In this document: positions 7,192-16,396 of the stretch, in pieces
Layout: each line of letters starts with the position of its first letter
How positions within the stretch are numbered: the stretch's first letter is position 1
Origin: Clostridiales bacterium
GTDB taxonomy: Bacteria > Bacillota > Clostridia > Peptostreptococcales > Anaerovoracaceae
Assembly: GCA_009911365.1 (NCBI GenBank)
Contig: QXXF01000012.1
Location: 62,001 to 126,000 of the forward strand
Direction: 5' to 3'
Length of the DNA: 64,000 bases
Program-made: the position numbers and the translations under genes
Notes under the pieces: generated by a model
Database searches by the model: none
Told to the model about the DNA's origin: nothing
Seen by the model: the letters and a program-made list of their open reading frames with translations, nothing else

Positions 7192-10107
7192 ATGAAGTTG
7201 AGAAAAATGACGTTAAACATCAACGGCGCGGACCGCATGTTCATCTGTGATCCTGAAAAGGACACCTTGGCATCCGTAATCCGTCGTCTGGGTCTGACTG
7301 GCACAAAAGTAGGCTGCGATGCCGGCGTGTGCGGTTCTTGCTCCGTGATCCTGGATGGCAAAGTTGTTCGTTCTTGCATGAAGAAGATCAGCAAAGTGGA
7401 CGAGTACAGCCAGGTGATCACCATCGAAGGAATCGGCGCACCGAGATACCTGCATCCGATCCAGGTAGCGTTCATGCACGCTGGAGCCGTACAGTGCGGA
7501 TTCTGTACACCAGGATTCATCGTGTCCACTTACGCGCTGCTCCAGGAAAACCCAGATCCAACAAGAGAAGAAGTCAGAGACTGGTTCCAAAAGAACAGAA
7601 ACATCTGCCGCTGCACAGGCTACAAGCAGATCGTAGACGCAGTTATGAACGCAGCCAAAGTCATGCGCGGCGAATGCGCTCTAGAAGATATCATGGTGAA
7701 ACTGCCAGAAGACAAAGAATATTATGGCAAACCGCTGGTTCGTCCGGCCGCGCTGGCAAAAGTCTGCGGGCTTGCTGATTACGGCGATGACATTGAACTG
7801 AAGATGCCAGAGAACACCCTCCACGCTGTTTTGGTACAGCCGAAAGTGGCGTTCCACGCAAAGCTGAAATCCATCAACAAGGCAGAAGCGGAAAAGATGC
7901 CTGGCGTGTACAAGGTGGTCACGGCCGCGGACATCAAAGGACCGAACCGTCTGGGATTCATGCCGTTCACACCGAGAACCCTGGCAAACGGCCAGTCTCA
8001 TCCGATCCTGGTAGAAGACACCATCTTCAACTATGGTGACGTTGTCGCTCTGGTAGTGGCTGACACAAAAGCCCATGCCCAGGAAGCGGCGGAAAAAGTG
8101 ACCATCGAATGGGAACAGCTGCCTGAATACAAGACTTATTTAGAAGCCGCTATGCCAGACGCACAGAGGATCCACGAAGATCATCCAAACGTATGGTCCG
8201 AACAGCCGAACGTAAAAGGCGCTGGACACGACACGCCGGAACTCATCGACGAAGCTCCTTATGTGGTGGAAGGTTCCTTCTACTCCTCCAGAGAGCCGCA
8301 CATGCCAATCGAGGGCGACACAGTACAGGCTTACTGGGGCGATGATGGGCTCCTCACCGTTCACTGTAAAGCAATGCAGATCTACGCTAACATCGGTGAT
8401 ATCGCAGAGGCCACCGGACTTCCGGCAGAAAAGATCCGCGTAGTCGAAAACCCTACTGGCGCTACGTTTGGATGGGGTATCGCCGCGGCTACATACGCCA
8501 TGGCAGCCATCGCCTGCATGGCTTGCGACGACATGCCAGTAGCGCTGTCCATCACCTATCCGCAGTTCATGGCACTGTCCGGAAAACGCGCGCCCGCGTA
8601 CACCAACGGCAGATTAGCCTGTGACAAAGATGGAAAGATCATTGGCGCAGAATGGGATTGCGGTATGGACCATGGTTCTTACAACGAACTGGGTGACGAC
8701 CTGATCACAAGACCAGCGAAATTCATGTTCTTCCCTTACAATGTTCCAAACTGCCTGGGACTGACCAGAGTCGCCTGCACCAACCATAACTACGGAACCG
8801 CTTACAGAGGCTACGGTTCACCGCAGGCTTACACGGCTTCCGAAGCTCTCATGGACATGATGGCCAAGAAGATGGGCATGGATCCGTTTGAACTGAGATA
8901 CAAGAACATCGCCAGACCTGGAGACACCAACATCAACCAGTATCCATTCCGTGAATATCCAATGGAAAAGATGATGGATATCTTAAAGCCGCTTTATGAA
9001 GAAGTAAAGGCAAGATGCGAGAAAGAATCCACGCCTGAAAAGAAGAGAGGCGTTGGTATCGCATGGGGCGGTTACAATGTAACAGAAGGGATCTTTGACC
9101 AGTGCACAGTGGCGCTGGAACTGCTGCCAAACGGCAAATTCGCGAAATATGACACTTGGCAGGATCAGGGCCAGGGCGGTGACGTAGGCGCGCTGATGAC
9201 TACGCTGGAAGCACTGAAGCCTCTAGGCGTGACTCCTGATGACATTGTTCTGATCCAGAACGACTCCAAGTTCTGTCCGGACTCTGGAGCCACAGCTTCC
9301 TCCAGACAGCATTACATGAACAGTAAAGCTGTGGTTATGGCCGCGAACGAACTGATGAACGCCATGAAGAAAGCTGACGGCACTTACAGGACTTATGATG
9401 AAATGGTGGCCGAGGGCATCCCTACCAAATATGAGACACAGTATCAGAATCCAGAAGACATGACTCTGAAATATCTGGACCCGAACACTGGCGTTGGAAA
9501 TCCGACTCCTGCCTTCACTTACTGCTTGACCATGGCAGAGGTAGAAGTTGACACTAAGACAGGAAAAGCCACCTGTATCGGTTACTGGTCCGTGGATGAC
9601 GTGGGCGTGATCGGAAACGTTGCCGCAGTCGATGGTCAGGCTTATGGCGGACTGTCCCACTCCATCGGCTTTGCTCTCACAGAAAACTATGATGACGTGA
9701 AGAAACACAGCACCATCGCTGGTGCTGGAATCCCAACCATCAAGGACATTCCGGACAACTTCAACCTGATCCACCACTGCACGCCGAGAAACACCAACCC
9801 GTTTGGATCCTCCGGTGCGTCCGAAGCGTTCCAGTCCGGCGGCCACATGGCAGTGATCAACGCCATTGACAATGCTTGCGGCGTAAGAGTTTACGAGATT
9901 CCTGCTTATCCGGAAAAGATCAAAGAAGGTCTGGATAAAATCGCCAAAGGCGAAGAAGTTCTGCCTCCTAAGAAGTACTTCCTGGGTTCCGATTTCTATG
10001 AAGAAATGGAATACATCAAGAACAATCCTATGACAGACCTGTTTGAAGACATGTTCCCAGAAGACAAGGCGGAAACTTACGAACCAATCACAAATATTCC
10101 AGACTAA
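7192..10107 (+). CDS. Molybdopterin-dependent aldehyde oxidoreductase/xanthine dehydrogenase family protein (DVU_1559-like)
   Basis: 971-residue single-chain molybdenum hydroxylase. An N-terminal ferredoxin-like 2Fe-2S domain has Cys42, Cys47, Cys50 and Cys62 (GCDAGVCGSC...VRSC). The helical second 2Fe-2S domain has C102GFC and C139RC. The rest is the molybdopterin domain, with GTAYRGYGSPQAY and, near the end, SSGASEAF, whose Glu878 fits the catalytic glutamate. There is no FAD domain, so the layout resembles Desulfovibrio aldehyde oxidoreductase (about 907 residues). ATG 7192 lies nine bases after GGAGG; ATG 7186 is too close. The true substrate is not known. Confidence 0.9.
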   Translation: MKLRKMTLNINGADRMFICDPEKDTLASVIRRLGLTGTKVGCDAGVCGSCSVILDGKVVRSCMKKISKVDEYSQVITIEGIGAPRYLHPIQVAFMHAGAVQCGFCTPGFIVSTYALLQENPDPTREEVRDWFQKNRNICRCTGYKQIVDAVMNAAKVMRGECALEDIMVKLPEDKEYYGKPLVRPAALAKVCGLADYGDDIELKMPENTLHAVLVQPKVAFHAKLKSINKAEAEKMPGVYKVVTAADIKGPNRLGFMPFTPRTLANGQSHPILVEDTIFNYGDVVALVVADTKAHAQEAAEKVTIEWEQLPEYKTYLEAAMPDAQRIHEDHPNVWSEQPNVKGAGHDTPELIDEAPYVVEGSFYSSREPHMPIEGDTVQAYWGDDGLLTVHCKAMQIYANIGDIAEATGLPAEKIRVVENPTGATFGWGIAAATYAMAAIACMACDDMPVALSITYPQFMALSGKRAPAYTNGRLACDKDGKIIGAEWDCGMDHGSYNELGDDLITRPAKFMFFPYNVPNCLGLTRVACTNHNYGTAYRGYGSPQAYTASEALMDMMAKKMGMDPFELRYKNIARPGDTNINQYPFREYPMEKMMDILKPLYEEVKARCEKESTPEKKRGVGIAWGGYNVTEGIFDQCTVALELLPNGKFAKYDTWQDQGQGGDVGALMTTLEALKPLGVTPDDIVLIQNDSKFCPDSGATASSRQHYMNSKAVVMAANELMNAMKKADGTYRTYDEMVAEGIPTKYETQYQNPEDMTLKYLDPNTGVGNPTPAFTYCLTMAEVEVDTKTGKATCIGYWSVDDVGVIGNVAAVDGQAYGGLSHSIGFALTENYDDVKKHSTIAGAGIPTIKDIPDNFNLIHHCTPRNTNPFGSSGASEAFQSGGHMAVINAIDNACGVRVYEIPAYPEKIKEGLDKIAKGEEVLPPKKYFLGSDFYEEMEYIKNNPMTDLFEDMFPEDKAETYEPITNIPD

Positions 10108-10141
10108 GTCTTGTTTTACAGAACAAAACAGTGGTACAATT

Positions 10142-10173
10142 TTATCGGCTTAAGGTTTTCCTTAGGCCGATAA
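10142..10173 (+). other. Intergenic hairpin after the hydroxylase gene
   Basis: Fourteen-base arms (10142-10155 and 10160-10173) pair with one G-U wobble around a TTTT loop. The T-tract behind it is weak (TTCTATG), so it may be a leaky terminator or an RNA-processing or stability element that sets the level of the downstream oxidoreductase gene relative to the hydroxylase. Confidence 0.5.
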
Positions 10174-10195
10174 TTCTATGCTTGGAGATCAAATC

Positions 10196-12493
10196 ATGAA
10201 ACGATATCTTGAACCCTTTGAAAACTGCATGGAAAAGGAGATCCCTTACTGCGTGGGGGACTGTCCTTTTCACATAGAGATTCTGAATTTTATGGAAAAA
10301 GCGGCCCGAGGTTCTATGAAGGCGGCCTTTAAGGTGTATCGGAACGCCACTGGCTTTCCTCGGATCGCTAACGCTTTATGCGACGCACCCTGCCAGAGAT
10401 CCTGCCCTTTGGGAGAGCAGGGTGACCCTGTGCGCCTAGATCTGCTGGAAAAAGCGGCCCTGGAGCTGACAGCTGACACTTCGGCCACGGATTACAACAT
10501 CCCGCCAAAAAAAGAAAAGATCGCTATCATCGGCGCGGGCCTTTCCGGTATGGCTGCCCTGCTGCGCCTTTCCACGAAAAAATATACTGTGGAAGTCTTT
10601 GAAAAATCAGACCGGACAGGCGGTCATCTCTGGGACATCCTGGATCCAGAACTGTTTCAAAAGGACTTTGAAGAACAGCTGGCTCACCAGGATTACACCC
10701 TGCATCTGAATACGGAAATTAAAAACCTATCAGAGCTTTCCGGCTTTGACGCAGTCTACATTGCCACAGGAAAAGACGGTCAGGACTTTGGTCTCCTGGA
10801 AAAGGCAGGTCCTACCGGAGACAAATTCTGCGCGGAAGAACAAGGCACAGGCTATTTTGCGGGCGGCCAGCTGATTGGAGATACGCCGCTCTACGCCTTG
10901 GCCGGCGGTCTTGCCGTGGGCACGGTGATCGACAATTATCTCAAAACCAAGAGCCTTTATTACCCTAAAGGCCACAAAAAGACCCGCATGTGCGTTGGCA
11001 TGATTCAAGTAAAAGACCCTTCCCCTGCCGTATCCGCTGCCGGCGGTTCCTACACAAAAGAGGAAGCCTGTCAGGAAGCGGCTCGGTGCGTCAGGTGCCA
11101 GTGCAGCGCATGCAAGGATCACTGTGATCTGCTGGAATTCATGGACAAACAGCCTCTCCGGGTACGGGATGAGATCGTAGCCACCACTTTGGAAGGCAAA
11201 AGCGAATTAAAGGCCACTCCCGCCAAACGACTCATGTCCATGTGCAATCAATGCGGCATCTGCAAGGAGGTCTGCCCCGAGGACATTGATCTGGATGGTC
11301 TGTTCCTGCTGGGGCGGCAGAAAATGCACAAGCAGGGAAAGATGCCTTGGCCGTACCACGATTTCTGGCTCCGTGACATGGCTCAGGCAAACAGTGAACA
11401 AGCCGCTCTGCTCCGGGCACCAAAGGGCCAGAGCGCATGCGGCTACGCCCTGTTCCCAGGCTGCCAGCTTGGAGCCTCAGAACCGGAATTGATCGTAAAG
11501 CTCTATGATTCTCTCCTGAATCAGCACCCTGACACGGCCATGTTCCTGCAATGCTGCGGCGTTCCGCTCCTCTGGGCTGGCGACAGAGAGGGTTTTGACG
11601 CACATATGGCCCAGTTCCATCAGGCTTGGGAGGATCTCGGCCAGCCGATGATGATCATAGCCTGCCCAACCTGCATGAAACATTTTAAAGAATATTTGCC
11701 ACAGATCCCTGTTGTTTCCCTGCCAGAGCTGTTGCGCCAATGGGACATCAGCGGCGGTTGCTGTGAAGAAACCTATGCGGTTTTCGATCCATGTTCAGCC
11801 AGAGATGAGGAAGGCATGCGCCAGGCGGTCAGAGACCTGGCGAAGGATCTGGGTATCTCTTTAGAGACGCTCCCTGACAACAATGAATACTTTACCTGTT
11901 GCGGCACTGGCGGGCACGGCGCTGACGCGAATCTGGAATACGCGGAATTCGTAGCCAAAAAGCGAATCTCTGAAAGCAGCACCCCTTACATCACCTATTG
12001 TATCAACTGCCGGGACACCTTTCTCAAGCAGGGCAAAGAAGCCCGCCATATCCTGGAGCTGATCTTCGGAGAAGGCAGCGGCCACCAGCATCTGCCTACT
12101 ATCACCCAGCGACAAGAAAACCGCCGGGTGTTAAAAGAAACATTATTGGAATTTTTCTGGGAGGAGCAGATGAACATAGAACGAAAGGAATACCCCATTA
12201 CTGTGGAAATTTCCTCTGAACTGAAAGAAAAACTGGATGAGGAACGGATCTTGGAAGAACAAATCCTCCACACCATTGATTTCTGCCAGCGCCATGGCCG
12301 GACCATCCTAGATGAAGAATCGGGCACCCTGTCAGGCTACTGCCAGATCGGGTACATGACTTATTGGGCAGAATACAAGGCGTTGGACGAAGCTGCCGGA
12401 AAATTTCAGCTGGTCAACGCTTATTCCCACAGAACAAAAATAGAATTGGAGGCGGTCTGGAATGGCATCAAACAAGAGATTGATCTGCAGTAA
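10196..12493 (+). CDS. FAD/Fe-S oxidoreductase with HdrB-like CCG domains (DVU_1558-like)
   Basis: 765-residue multidomain redox protein. In order: an N-terminal GltD-like Cys cluster (CVGDCPFHIEI, CDAPCQRSCPLG), a Rossmann FAD/NAD(P) motif IAIIGAGLSGMAALL, a ferredoxin-type pair of 4Fe-4S motifs (CVRCQCSACKDHC and CNQCGICKEVCP), then two CCG domains as in heterodisulfide reductase B (FLQCCGVPLL...CPTC and TCCGTGGHG...CINC). ATG 10196 follows TTGGAG at eight bases; the ATG at 10178 lacks a site. It probably carries electrons between the hydroxylase and a soluble or thiol partner. It overlaps the zinc-ribbon gene by 32 bases. Confidence 0.83.
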   Translation: MKRYLEPFENCMEKEIPYCVGDCPFHIEILNFMEKAARGSMKAAFKVYRNATGFPRIANALCDAPCQRSCPLGEQGDPVRLDLLEKAALELTADTSATDYNIPPKKEKIAIIGAGLSGMAALLRLSTKKYTVEVFEKSDRTGGHLWDILDPELFQKDFEEQLAHQDYTLHLNTEIKNLSELSGFDAVYIATGKDGQDFGLLEKAGPTGDKFCAEEQGTGYFAGGQLIGDTPLYALAGGLAVGTVIDNYLKTKSLYYPKGHKKTRMCVGMIQVKDPSPAVSAAGGSYTKEEACQEAARCVRCQCSACKDHCDLLEFMDKQPLRVRDEIVATTLEGKSELKATPAKRLMSMCNQCGICKEVCPEDIDLDGLFLLGRQKMHKQGKMPWPYHDFWLRDMAQANSEQAALLRAPKGQSACGYALFPGCQLGASEPELIVKLYDSLLNQHPDTAMFLQCCGVPLLWAGDREGFDAHMAQFHQAWEDLGQPMMIIACPTCMKHFKEYLPQIPVVSLPELLRQWDISGGCCEETYAVFDPCSARDEEGMRQAVRDLAKDLGISLETLPDNNEYFTCCGTGGHGADANLEYAEFVAKKRISESSTPYITYCINCRDTFLKQGKEARHILELIFGEGSGHQHLPTITQRQENRRVLKETLLEFFWEEQMNIERKEYPITVEISSELKEKLDEERILEEQILHTIDFCQRHGRTILDEESGTLSGYCQIGYMTYWAEYKALDEAAGKFQLVNAYSHRTKIELEAVWNGIKQEIDLQ

Positions 12494-12656
12494 ATGTGAA
12501 TGTGAGCTGAAAGCGATGGATACCCAGTTCACCTACCTGGACAAGAAATTCCGGCACAAAGTGCTCCGCTGCCCAAAGTGCGGCCAGGTGTTCATACCGG
12601 AAGACCTGGCAAAGGGCAAGATGGCGCAGCTGGAAAAATCCTTGGAGGAAAAGTAA
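12462..12656 (+). CDS. Small zinc-ribbon redox protein (DVU_1557-like)
   Basis: 64-residue protein with two Cys pairs, ICSKCECEL and RCPKCGQVF, which form a zinc ribbon or rubredoxin-like metal site. The C-terminus is charged and helical. It starts inside the end of the large oxidoreductase gene in another frame (32-base overlap), indicating translational coupling. Proteins of this size and pattern accompany the DVU1558/1559-type genes, so an accessory role in the same complex is inferred. Confidence 0.75.
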   Translation: MASNKRLICSKCECELKAMDTQFTYLDKKFRHKVLRCPKCGQVFIPEDLAKGKMAQLEKSLEEK

Positions 12657-12723
12657 ACATCGGGAGATGGCGCACCAATGTCATTTACGCATAATACTTT
12701 ACAGAATGTTGACTGTCTTTTCC

Positions 12724-12751
12724 TTTACTTTTTAGTTTTTTAGAGTACAAT
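12724..12751 (+). promoter_or_regulatory. Possible promoter in the gap after the zinc-ribbon gene
   Basis: TTTACT (12724-12729), 16-bp spacer, TACAAT (12746-12751). It would drive a short transcript ending at the hairpin 12805-12855, with no open frame of note. A small RNA is possible, but the evidence is thin. Confidence 0.3.
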
Positions 12752-12804
12752 AAGTAAAAGAGCGGCAAGCTGCTTTATACACAAAATTGAATAGCGTATA
12801 TACT

Positions 12805-12855
12805 AAAGGACATTTCATCTTTTATTCAGGCGGATGTCCTTTTATCTCTTTTTTA
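12805..12855 (+). terminator. Terminator-like hairpin downstream of the hydroxylase operon
   Basis: AAAGGACAT (12805-12813) pairs with ATGTCCTTT (12834-12842) around a 20-base loop, followed by TTATCTCTTTTTT. It could end the rightward operon or the small transcript from the candidate promoter before it. Confidence 0.5.
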
Positions 12856-12862
12856 CGGAATA

Positions 12863-13076
12863 GACCGGATATTAGGAGAACTTGAAGATGGAGAGAAAAT
12901 TCCACATGCCTCCGATTATTCGAAAATAACTGTTGAAAATGGATGTATGATAAATATGCTATTGTTGCCGAGGACTCTCTGAATGGGAATGGGAAAAAGG
13001 CTATCTGACGGACACCTGTCTGGACGGACAAGATACCTTCAGAAAACTGATGTCCATGTTTGATATCCAGTTATAA
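12863..13076 (+). pseudogene. Possible decayed gene remnant
   Basis: The gap 12657-13205 holds no intact gene. Within it, open stretches in three plus-strand frames overlap: 39 codons (starting DRILGELEDGEK) ending at 12982, 31 codons (EWEWEKGYLTDTC...) ending at 13076, and a third reading KYAIVAEDSLNGNGKK. Their acidic, protein-like composition suggests a small gene broken by frameshifts. The family is not recognised and chance cannot be excluded. Confidence 0.25.
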
Positions 13077-13149
13077 AATCCTCTTTGGAGAATTCCTTGA
13101 TGTTAGAATTTTCTCCCTATCCGTTTTAACCTATGATTAAAAATACAAC

Positions 13150-13197
13150 AAAAAGACAGGGCCGCAGTCAATAGATACTGCTTCTCGCCCTGTCTTT
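13150..13197 (-). terminator. rlmN terminator
   Basis: Minus strand AAAGACAGGGC pairs with GCCCTGTCTTT across a loop of about 24 bases and is followed by TTTG. It lies directly past the rlmN stop. Confidence 0.75.
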
Positions 13198-13205
13198 CTC
13201 TGTTC

Positions 13206-14225
13206 TCACCGCTGCCCCAGCCGCAGCTGCCCACAGGCTGCCTGGATGTCACTGCCCAGCTCCCGCCGCACAGTGGCCGGGATGCCCCTGCTTTCCAGAT
13301 ATGATGCGATTTCCGCAGCGCGCTTTCGATTGCTGCCGCAAAAGCCGGTTTCCGCCACTTCATTGAGGGGGATCAAGTTCACATGGCAAAGCATGCCTTT
13401 CAGCTTTTTCGCCAAAAGTTCAATCTGCTCTCTTGTGTCGTTTTTTCCCTTTACCAGCGCATATTCGAAGGTGATGCGCCTACCTGTCTCCTCTGTGTAC
13501 GCCCTGCATGCCTCGAGCAGTTCGTCTACAGGGAACCGCTTATTGATAGGCATCATGGACTCCCGCATGGCAGAGTCTGCGCTGTGAAGGGAAACCGCCA
13601 GGTTCACCTGCTTCATGTCCTTGGCAAAATCCCGAATTCCAGGGATCAGTCCGCAGGTGGAAACCGTGATGTTTCTCAGGCTGATGCCAGCCCCCTCCTT
13701 TTCATGGATGTTCCGAATAAACGCCAACAGGTTGTCATAATTATCAAAAGGCTCTCCTGTGCCCATGACTACGATATGGTTAACGCATTCTCCCGCATCA
13801 CGCTCCGCAGTCAAAAGCTGGCCCGCCATTTCGCCAGGAGTCAGATTTCGCCGCAGTCCATCCATGCCTGACGCACAAAACCCGCACCCCATCCTGCACC
13901 CTGCCTGGGAAGATAGACAGATGGAATTTCCATATTTATATTTCATAAATACGCTTTCAATGGTATTGCCATCCCCTAACCCAAAGAGATACTTGCGGGT
14001 GCCGTCTTTTTTCGATGTTTGCGCCCGCAAGATCTCTAGCTTTCCCAGACAGGCATGCTCCTTCAGCTTTTCACGCAGCCCTTTGGACAAATTCGTCATC
14101 TCATCAAAGGACTGGACCCCTTTATAAATCCAGGAAAAAATCTGCTTTGCCCGAAAAGGCTTTTCGTCCAGCTCTTCCAAAAAAGCTTTGAGCCGCTCTA
14201 TTGACATGTCCCTCAAATCCCGCAT
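13206..14225 (-). CDS. rlmN: 23S rRNA (adenine-2503-C2)-methyltransferase RlmN
   Basis: 339-residue radical-SAM enzyme that methylates C2 of A2503 in 23S rRNA and, in some bacteria, A37 of certain tRNAs. The 4Fe-4S binding motif is CRMGCGFCAS at about residues 108-117. The catalytic Cys lies in the C-terminal GFCGSNR, and ITVSTCGLIPGI is a family segment that also holds a Cys. Length fits the family (about 340-380). It is followed by its own terminator and is separated by 55 bases from fbp, which is transcribed in the same direction. Confidence 0.95.
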   Translation of the reverse strand: MRDLRDMSIERLKAFLEELDEKPFRAKQIFSWIYKGVQSFDEMTNLSKGLREKLKEHACLGKLEILRAQTSKKDGTRKYLFGLGDGNTIESVFMKYKYGNSICLSSQAGCRMGCGFCASGMDGLRRNLTPGEMAGQLLTAERDAGECVNHIVVMGTGEPFDNYDNLLAFIRNIHEKEGAGISLRNITVSTCGLIPGIRDFAKDMKQVNLAVSLHSADSAMRESMMPINKRFPVDELLEACRAYTEETGRRITFEYALVKGKNDTREQIELLAKKLKGMLCHVNLIPLNEVAETGFCGSNRKRAAEIASYLESRGIPATVRRELGSDIQAACGQLRLGQR

Positions 14226-14280
14226 ATGTAAAGCCCTTTCTGTTTCTTGGTCCCATTGATTCTTTCAAGACTCTAAATGA

Positions 14281-16230
14281 TCAAAAGCTCTCTTTCAACT
14301 GACCTGTCCGATAGGCGTTCACCAGGGCTTTCAGCTCTTCCACTTCTTTCTCCAGTTCTCTCCCCTGATCGCTGTCCCGAACAGTCATCCTCTTTGCCAG
14401 GGTTTCCACTGTGGTGATTTTCGGCGTGTGGAACACCTGGGTACCGTCCTCTTGGAGCGGCTCGTAAGGCTTGTGCTCCGATAGAGCCATGAACCTGGAA
14501 TTGAAGATAAAGGTATATCCAGCGATACCAGTCTGTTTTTGATAAGCCTTGGAAATGCCACCATCGATGACAATCAGCTTGCCGCCGCCTTTTACCGGAC
14601 TTTCTCCATCTTTGATCTTCACTGGCACATGGCCGTTAAGGATCTTGGAAGACTTTGGATCCAGACCGAATTCTTCCAGGATCTTTTCGCAGATAGCCTT
14701 GTCGTTGATCAACTTGTAATAAGGCACCGTATGCTCCTTATGGCTCTTTTTATCTGCAATAAAGCAGCGTTCAAAGGTGGTCATCTGATCTTTTCCAAAG
14801 AGCGGGGAGTTGCTTGCTAGCCACAGATACCACATAATGTCTCCTGACCTTCCAGTCTCTTCCGATTCGTCCGGCACAAAGTAGGCTTTCCGCACCTGCT
14901 CGTCTAAATAATCCATGTAATCCCTGCCGCTTTTGGTCACACCGTTCACTGTGCATTTCTTGAACTCGCCGTCCTCAGTCATCGGGATACAGCCGTGGAA
15001 CAGTAGGTTTCCATTGATGCACTTGTACAGGCTGCCGTGGCTGTAGAGAAAACGAATATGTCTCTGCAGTTTTTCGCTCTGCAGGAAGGAAGCTTCCAGA
15101 GAATTAAGCATGGTCTTTTCTTCTTCTGTCAGCTCGTAAGGGTTTTCTGGATCAATGGTCGGGAACAGTTTGTCTCGCAGTTCATAAGTTACGCCTCGGA
15201 TGTCAATAGTACCCTTTTCATAATCCACTTTTTCCAACATCATCCTATGATCCATCTTGTATTCCGGATGAGCCATGATCCTCTGACCTTCCACTTTGAA
15301 CTGGCATACGGCAATAGCTTTGTTCATTTTTGCCGCCAGCACTGGGTCTACTGGATCGTATTCGTTTTCATCCAGAATCTTTGGTGCGAAAAATTCGCAA
15401 GGATCATCAGCATAGACGGTGGAGGCCAGTACTGCCAGCGGCCGCAAGTTAATTCCGTATCCGATCTCCAGCATGTCAAAGTTGTTATAACTGATGTTCA
15501 TCCGCAGCACATTGGTGATGCATGCCCAGTTCCCAGTGGCCGCTCCCATCCACACGATATCATGGTTGCCCCACTGAAAGTCAACATCATGGTAATCCAT
15601 AAGAAAATCCATGATCGCATCCGGACGTGCGCCTCTGTCCCAGATGTCTCCAATGATATGGAGCCGATCCACCGCCAGGTTGCTGATCAGATCCGCCATT
15701 TTGACAATGAACTCTTCCTCCAGGCCGCATTCGATGATGGAATTGATGATCTGCGAATAGTAATGGGCTTTGTTAGCTTCATCATCCGCATGGAGCAATT
15801 CGTCCATGCTGTAGGCCAAATATTTTGGCAGCCTTTTACGCACTTTAGAACGAGTATATTTGGTGGAAACGGATTTGCAGATCTCTACCAACTGATAAAT
15901 AGCTGACCTGCACCATCTGTGAAAATCTGGCTCTGACGCTTTTTTCCGCTTGATGGCAGCCTCTGCGTTATAAATCAGGGCCGCCAGTTCATCCCGCTCA
16001 TAATGGGAAAGGTCTGGCCCAAAAATTTCTTCTACCTTGGCATGGATCACACCGGAAGCGCTTTTCAGCATGTGGATAAAAGCTTCATGTTCTCCGTGGA
16101 GATCGCTCAAAAAGTATTCCGTGCCTTTTGGCAGCGCCAGGATCGCACTCAGATTGATTATCTCTGCGGATGCTGCATTTATATTTGGATAATCCTTTGA
16201 TAGATGTCTTAAGAATCGCTCATTGATCAT
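14281..16230 (-). CDS. fbp: Fructose-1,6-bisphosphatase, class III
   Basis: 649-residue gluconeogenic phosphatase of the Firmicutes-type class III, which hydrolyses fructose 1,6-bisphosphate to fructose 6-phosphate. Metallophosphatase motifs are LSDLHGEHEAF near residue 42, IIGDIWDRGARPDA near 192 and WGNHDIVWMG near 220. Length fits B. subtilis Fbp (about 670). The start at 16230 follows an AGAGAAGGG site, with a promoter at 16314-16342. It sits upstream of rlmN and downstream of the dapB-like gene, all leftward. Confidence 0.95.
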   Translation of the reverse strand: MINERFLRHLSKDYPNINAASAEIINLSAILALPKGTEYFLSDLHGEHEAFIHMLKSASGVIHAKVEEIFGPDLSHYERDELAALIYNAEAAIKRKKASEPDFHRWCRSAIYQLVEICKSVSTKYTRSKVRKRLPKYLAYSMDELLHADDEANKAHYYSQIINSIIECGLEEEFIVKMADLISNLAVDRLHIIGDIWDRGARPDAIMDFLMDYHDVDFQWGNHDIVWMGAATGNWACITNVLRMNISYNNFDMLEIGYGINLRPLAVLASTVYADDPCEFFAPKILDENEYDPVDPVLAAKMNKAIAVCQFKVEGQRIMAHPEYKMDHRMMLEKVDYEKGTIDIRGVTYELRDKLFPTIDPENPYELTEEEKTMLNSLEASFLQSEKLQRHIRFLYSHGSLYKCINGNLLFHGCIPMTEDGEFKKCTVNGVTKSGRDYMDYLDEQVRKAYFVPDESEETGRSGDIMWYLWLASNSPLFGKDQMTTFERCFIADKKSHKEHTVPYYKLINDKAICEKILEEFGLDPKSSKILNGHVPVKIKDGESPVKGGGKLIVIDGGISKAYQKQTGIAGYTFIFNSRFMALSEHKPYEPLQEDGTQVFHTPKITTVETLAKRMTVRDSDQGRELEKEVEELKALVNAYRTGQLKESF

Positions 16231-16313
16231 AATCGTACCCTTCTCTTTCCATTCCTATGATACTTCGGTTTCCTGCCCGGCCAGAGCGTTCCGTGGCTGG
16301 GTAGTGTCCTTTT

Positions 16314-16342
16314 ATTTTATCATAAGAAACAAGCTGCTGCAA
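16314..16342 (-). promoter_or_regulatory. fbp promoter
   Basis: Minus strand TTGCAG (16337-16342), 17-bp spacer, TAAAAT (16314-16319), about 80 bases upstream of the fbp start. Confidence 0.5.
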
Positions 16343-16396
16343 TTAACAGTTGGTAAAATCTGAAATATCCGGCAGCTTATACGGGTTCTCCCGCTC

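Noticed and set aside
7192-10107. Selenocysteine or frameshift in the molybdenum hydroxylase
   Set aside because: The frame is open from start to stop with no internal TGA, and all expected Cys ligands and the catalytic Glu region are present.
12822-13031. Minus-strand 69-codon frame in the gap before rlmN
   Set aside because: No ribosome binding site and no protein-like features. It covers the terminator-like hairpin and plus-strand gene scraps.
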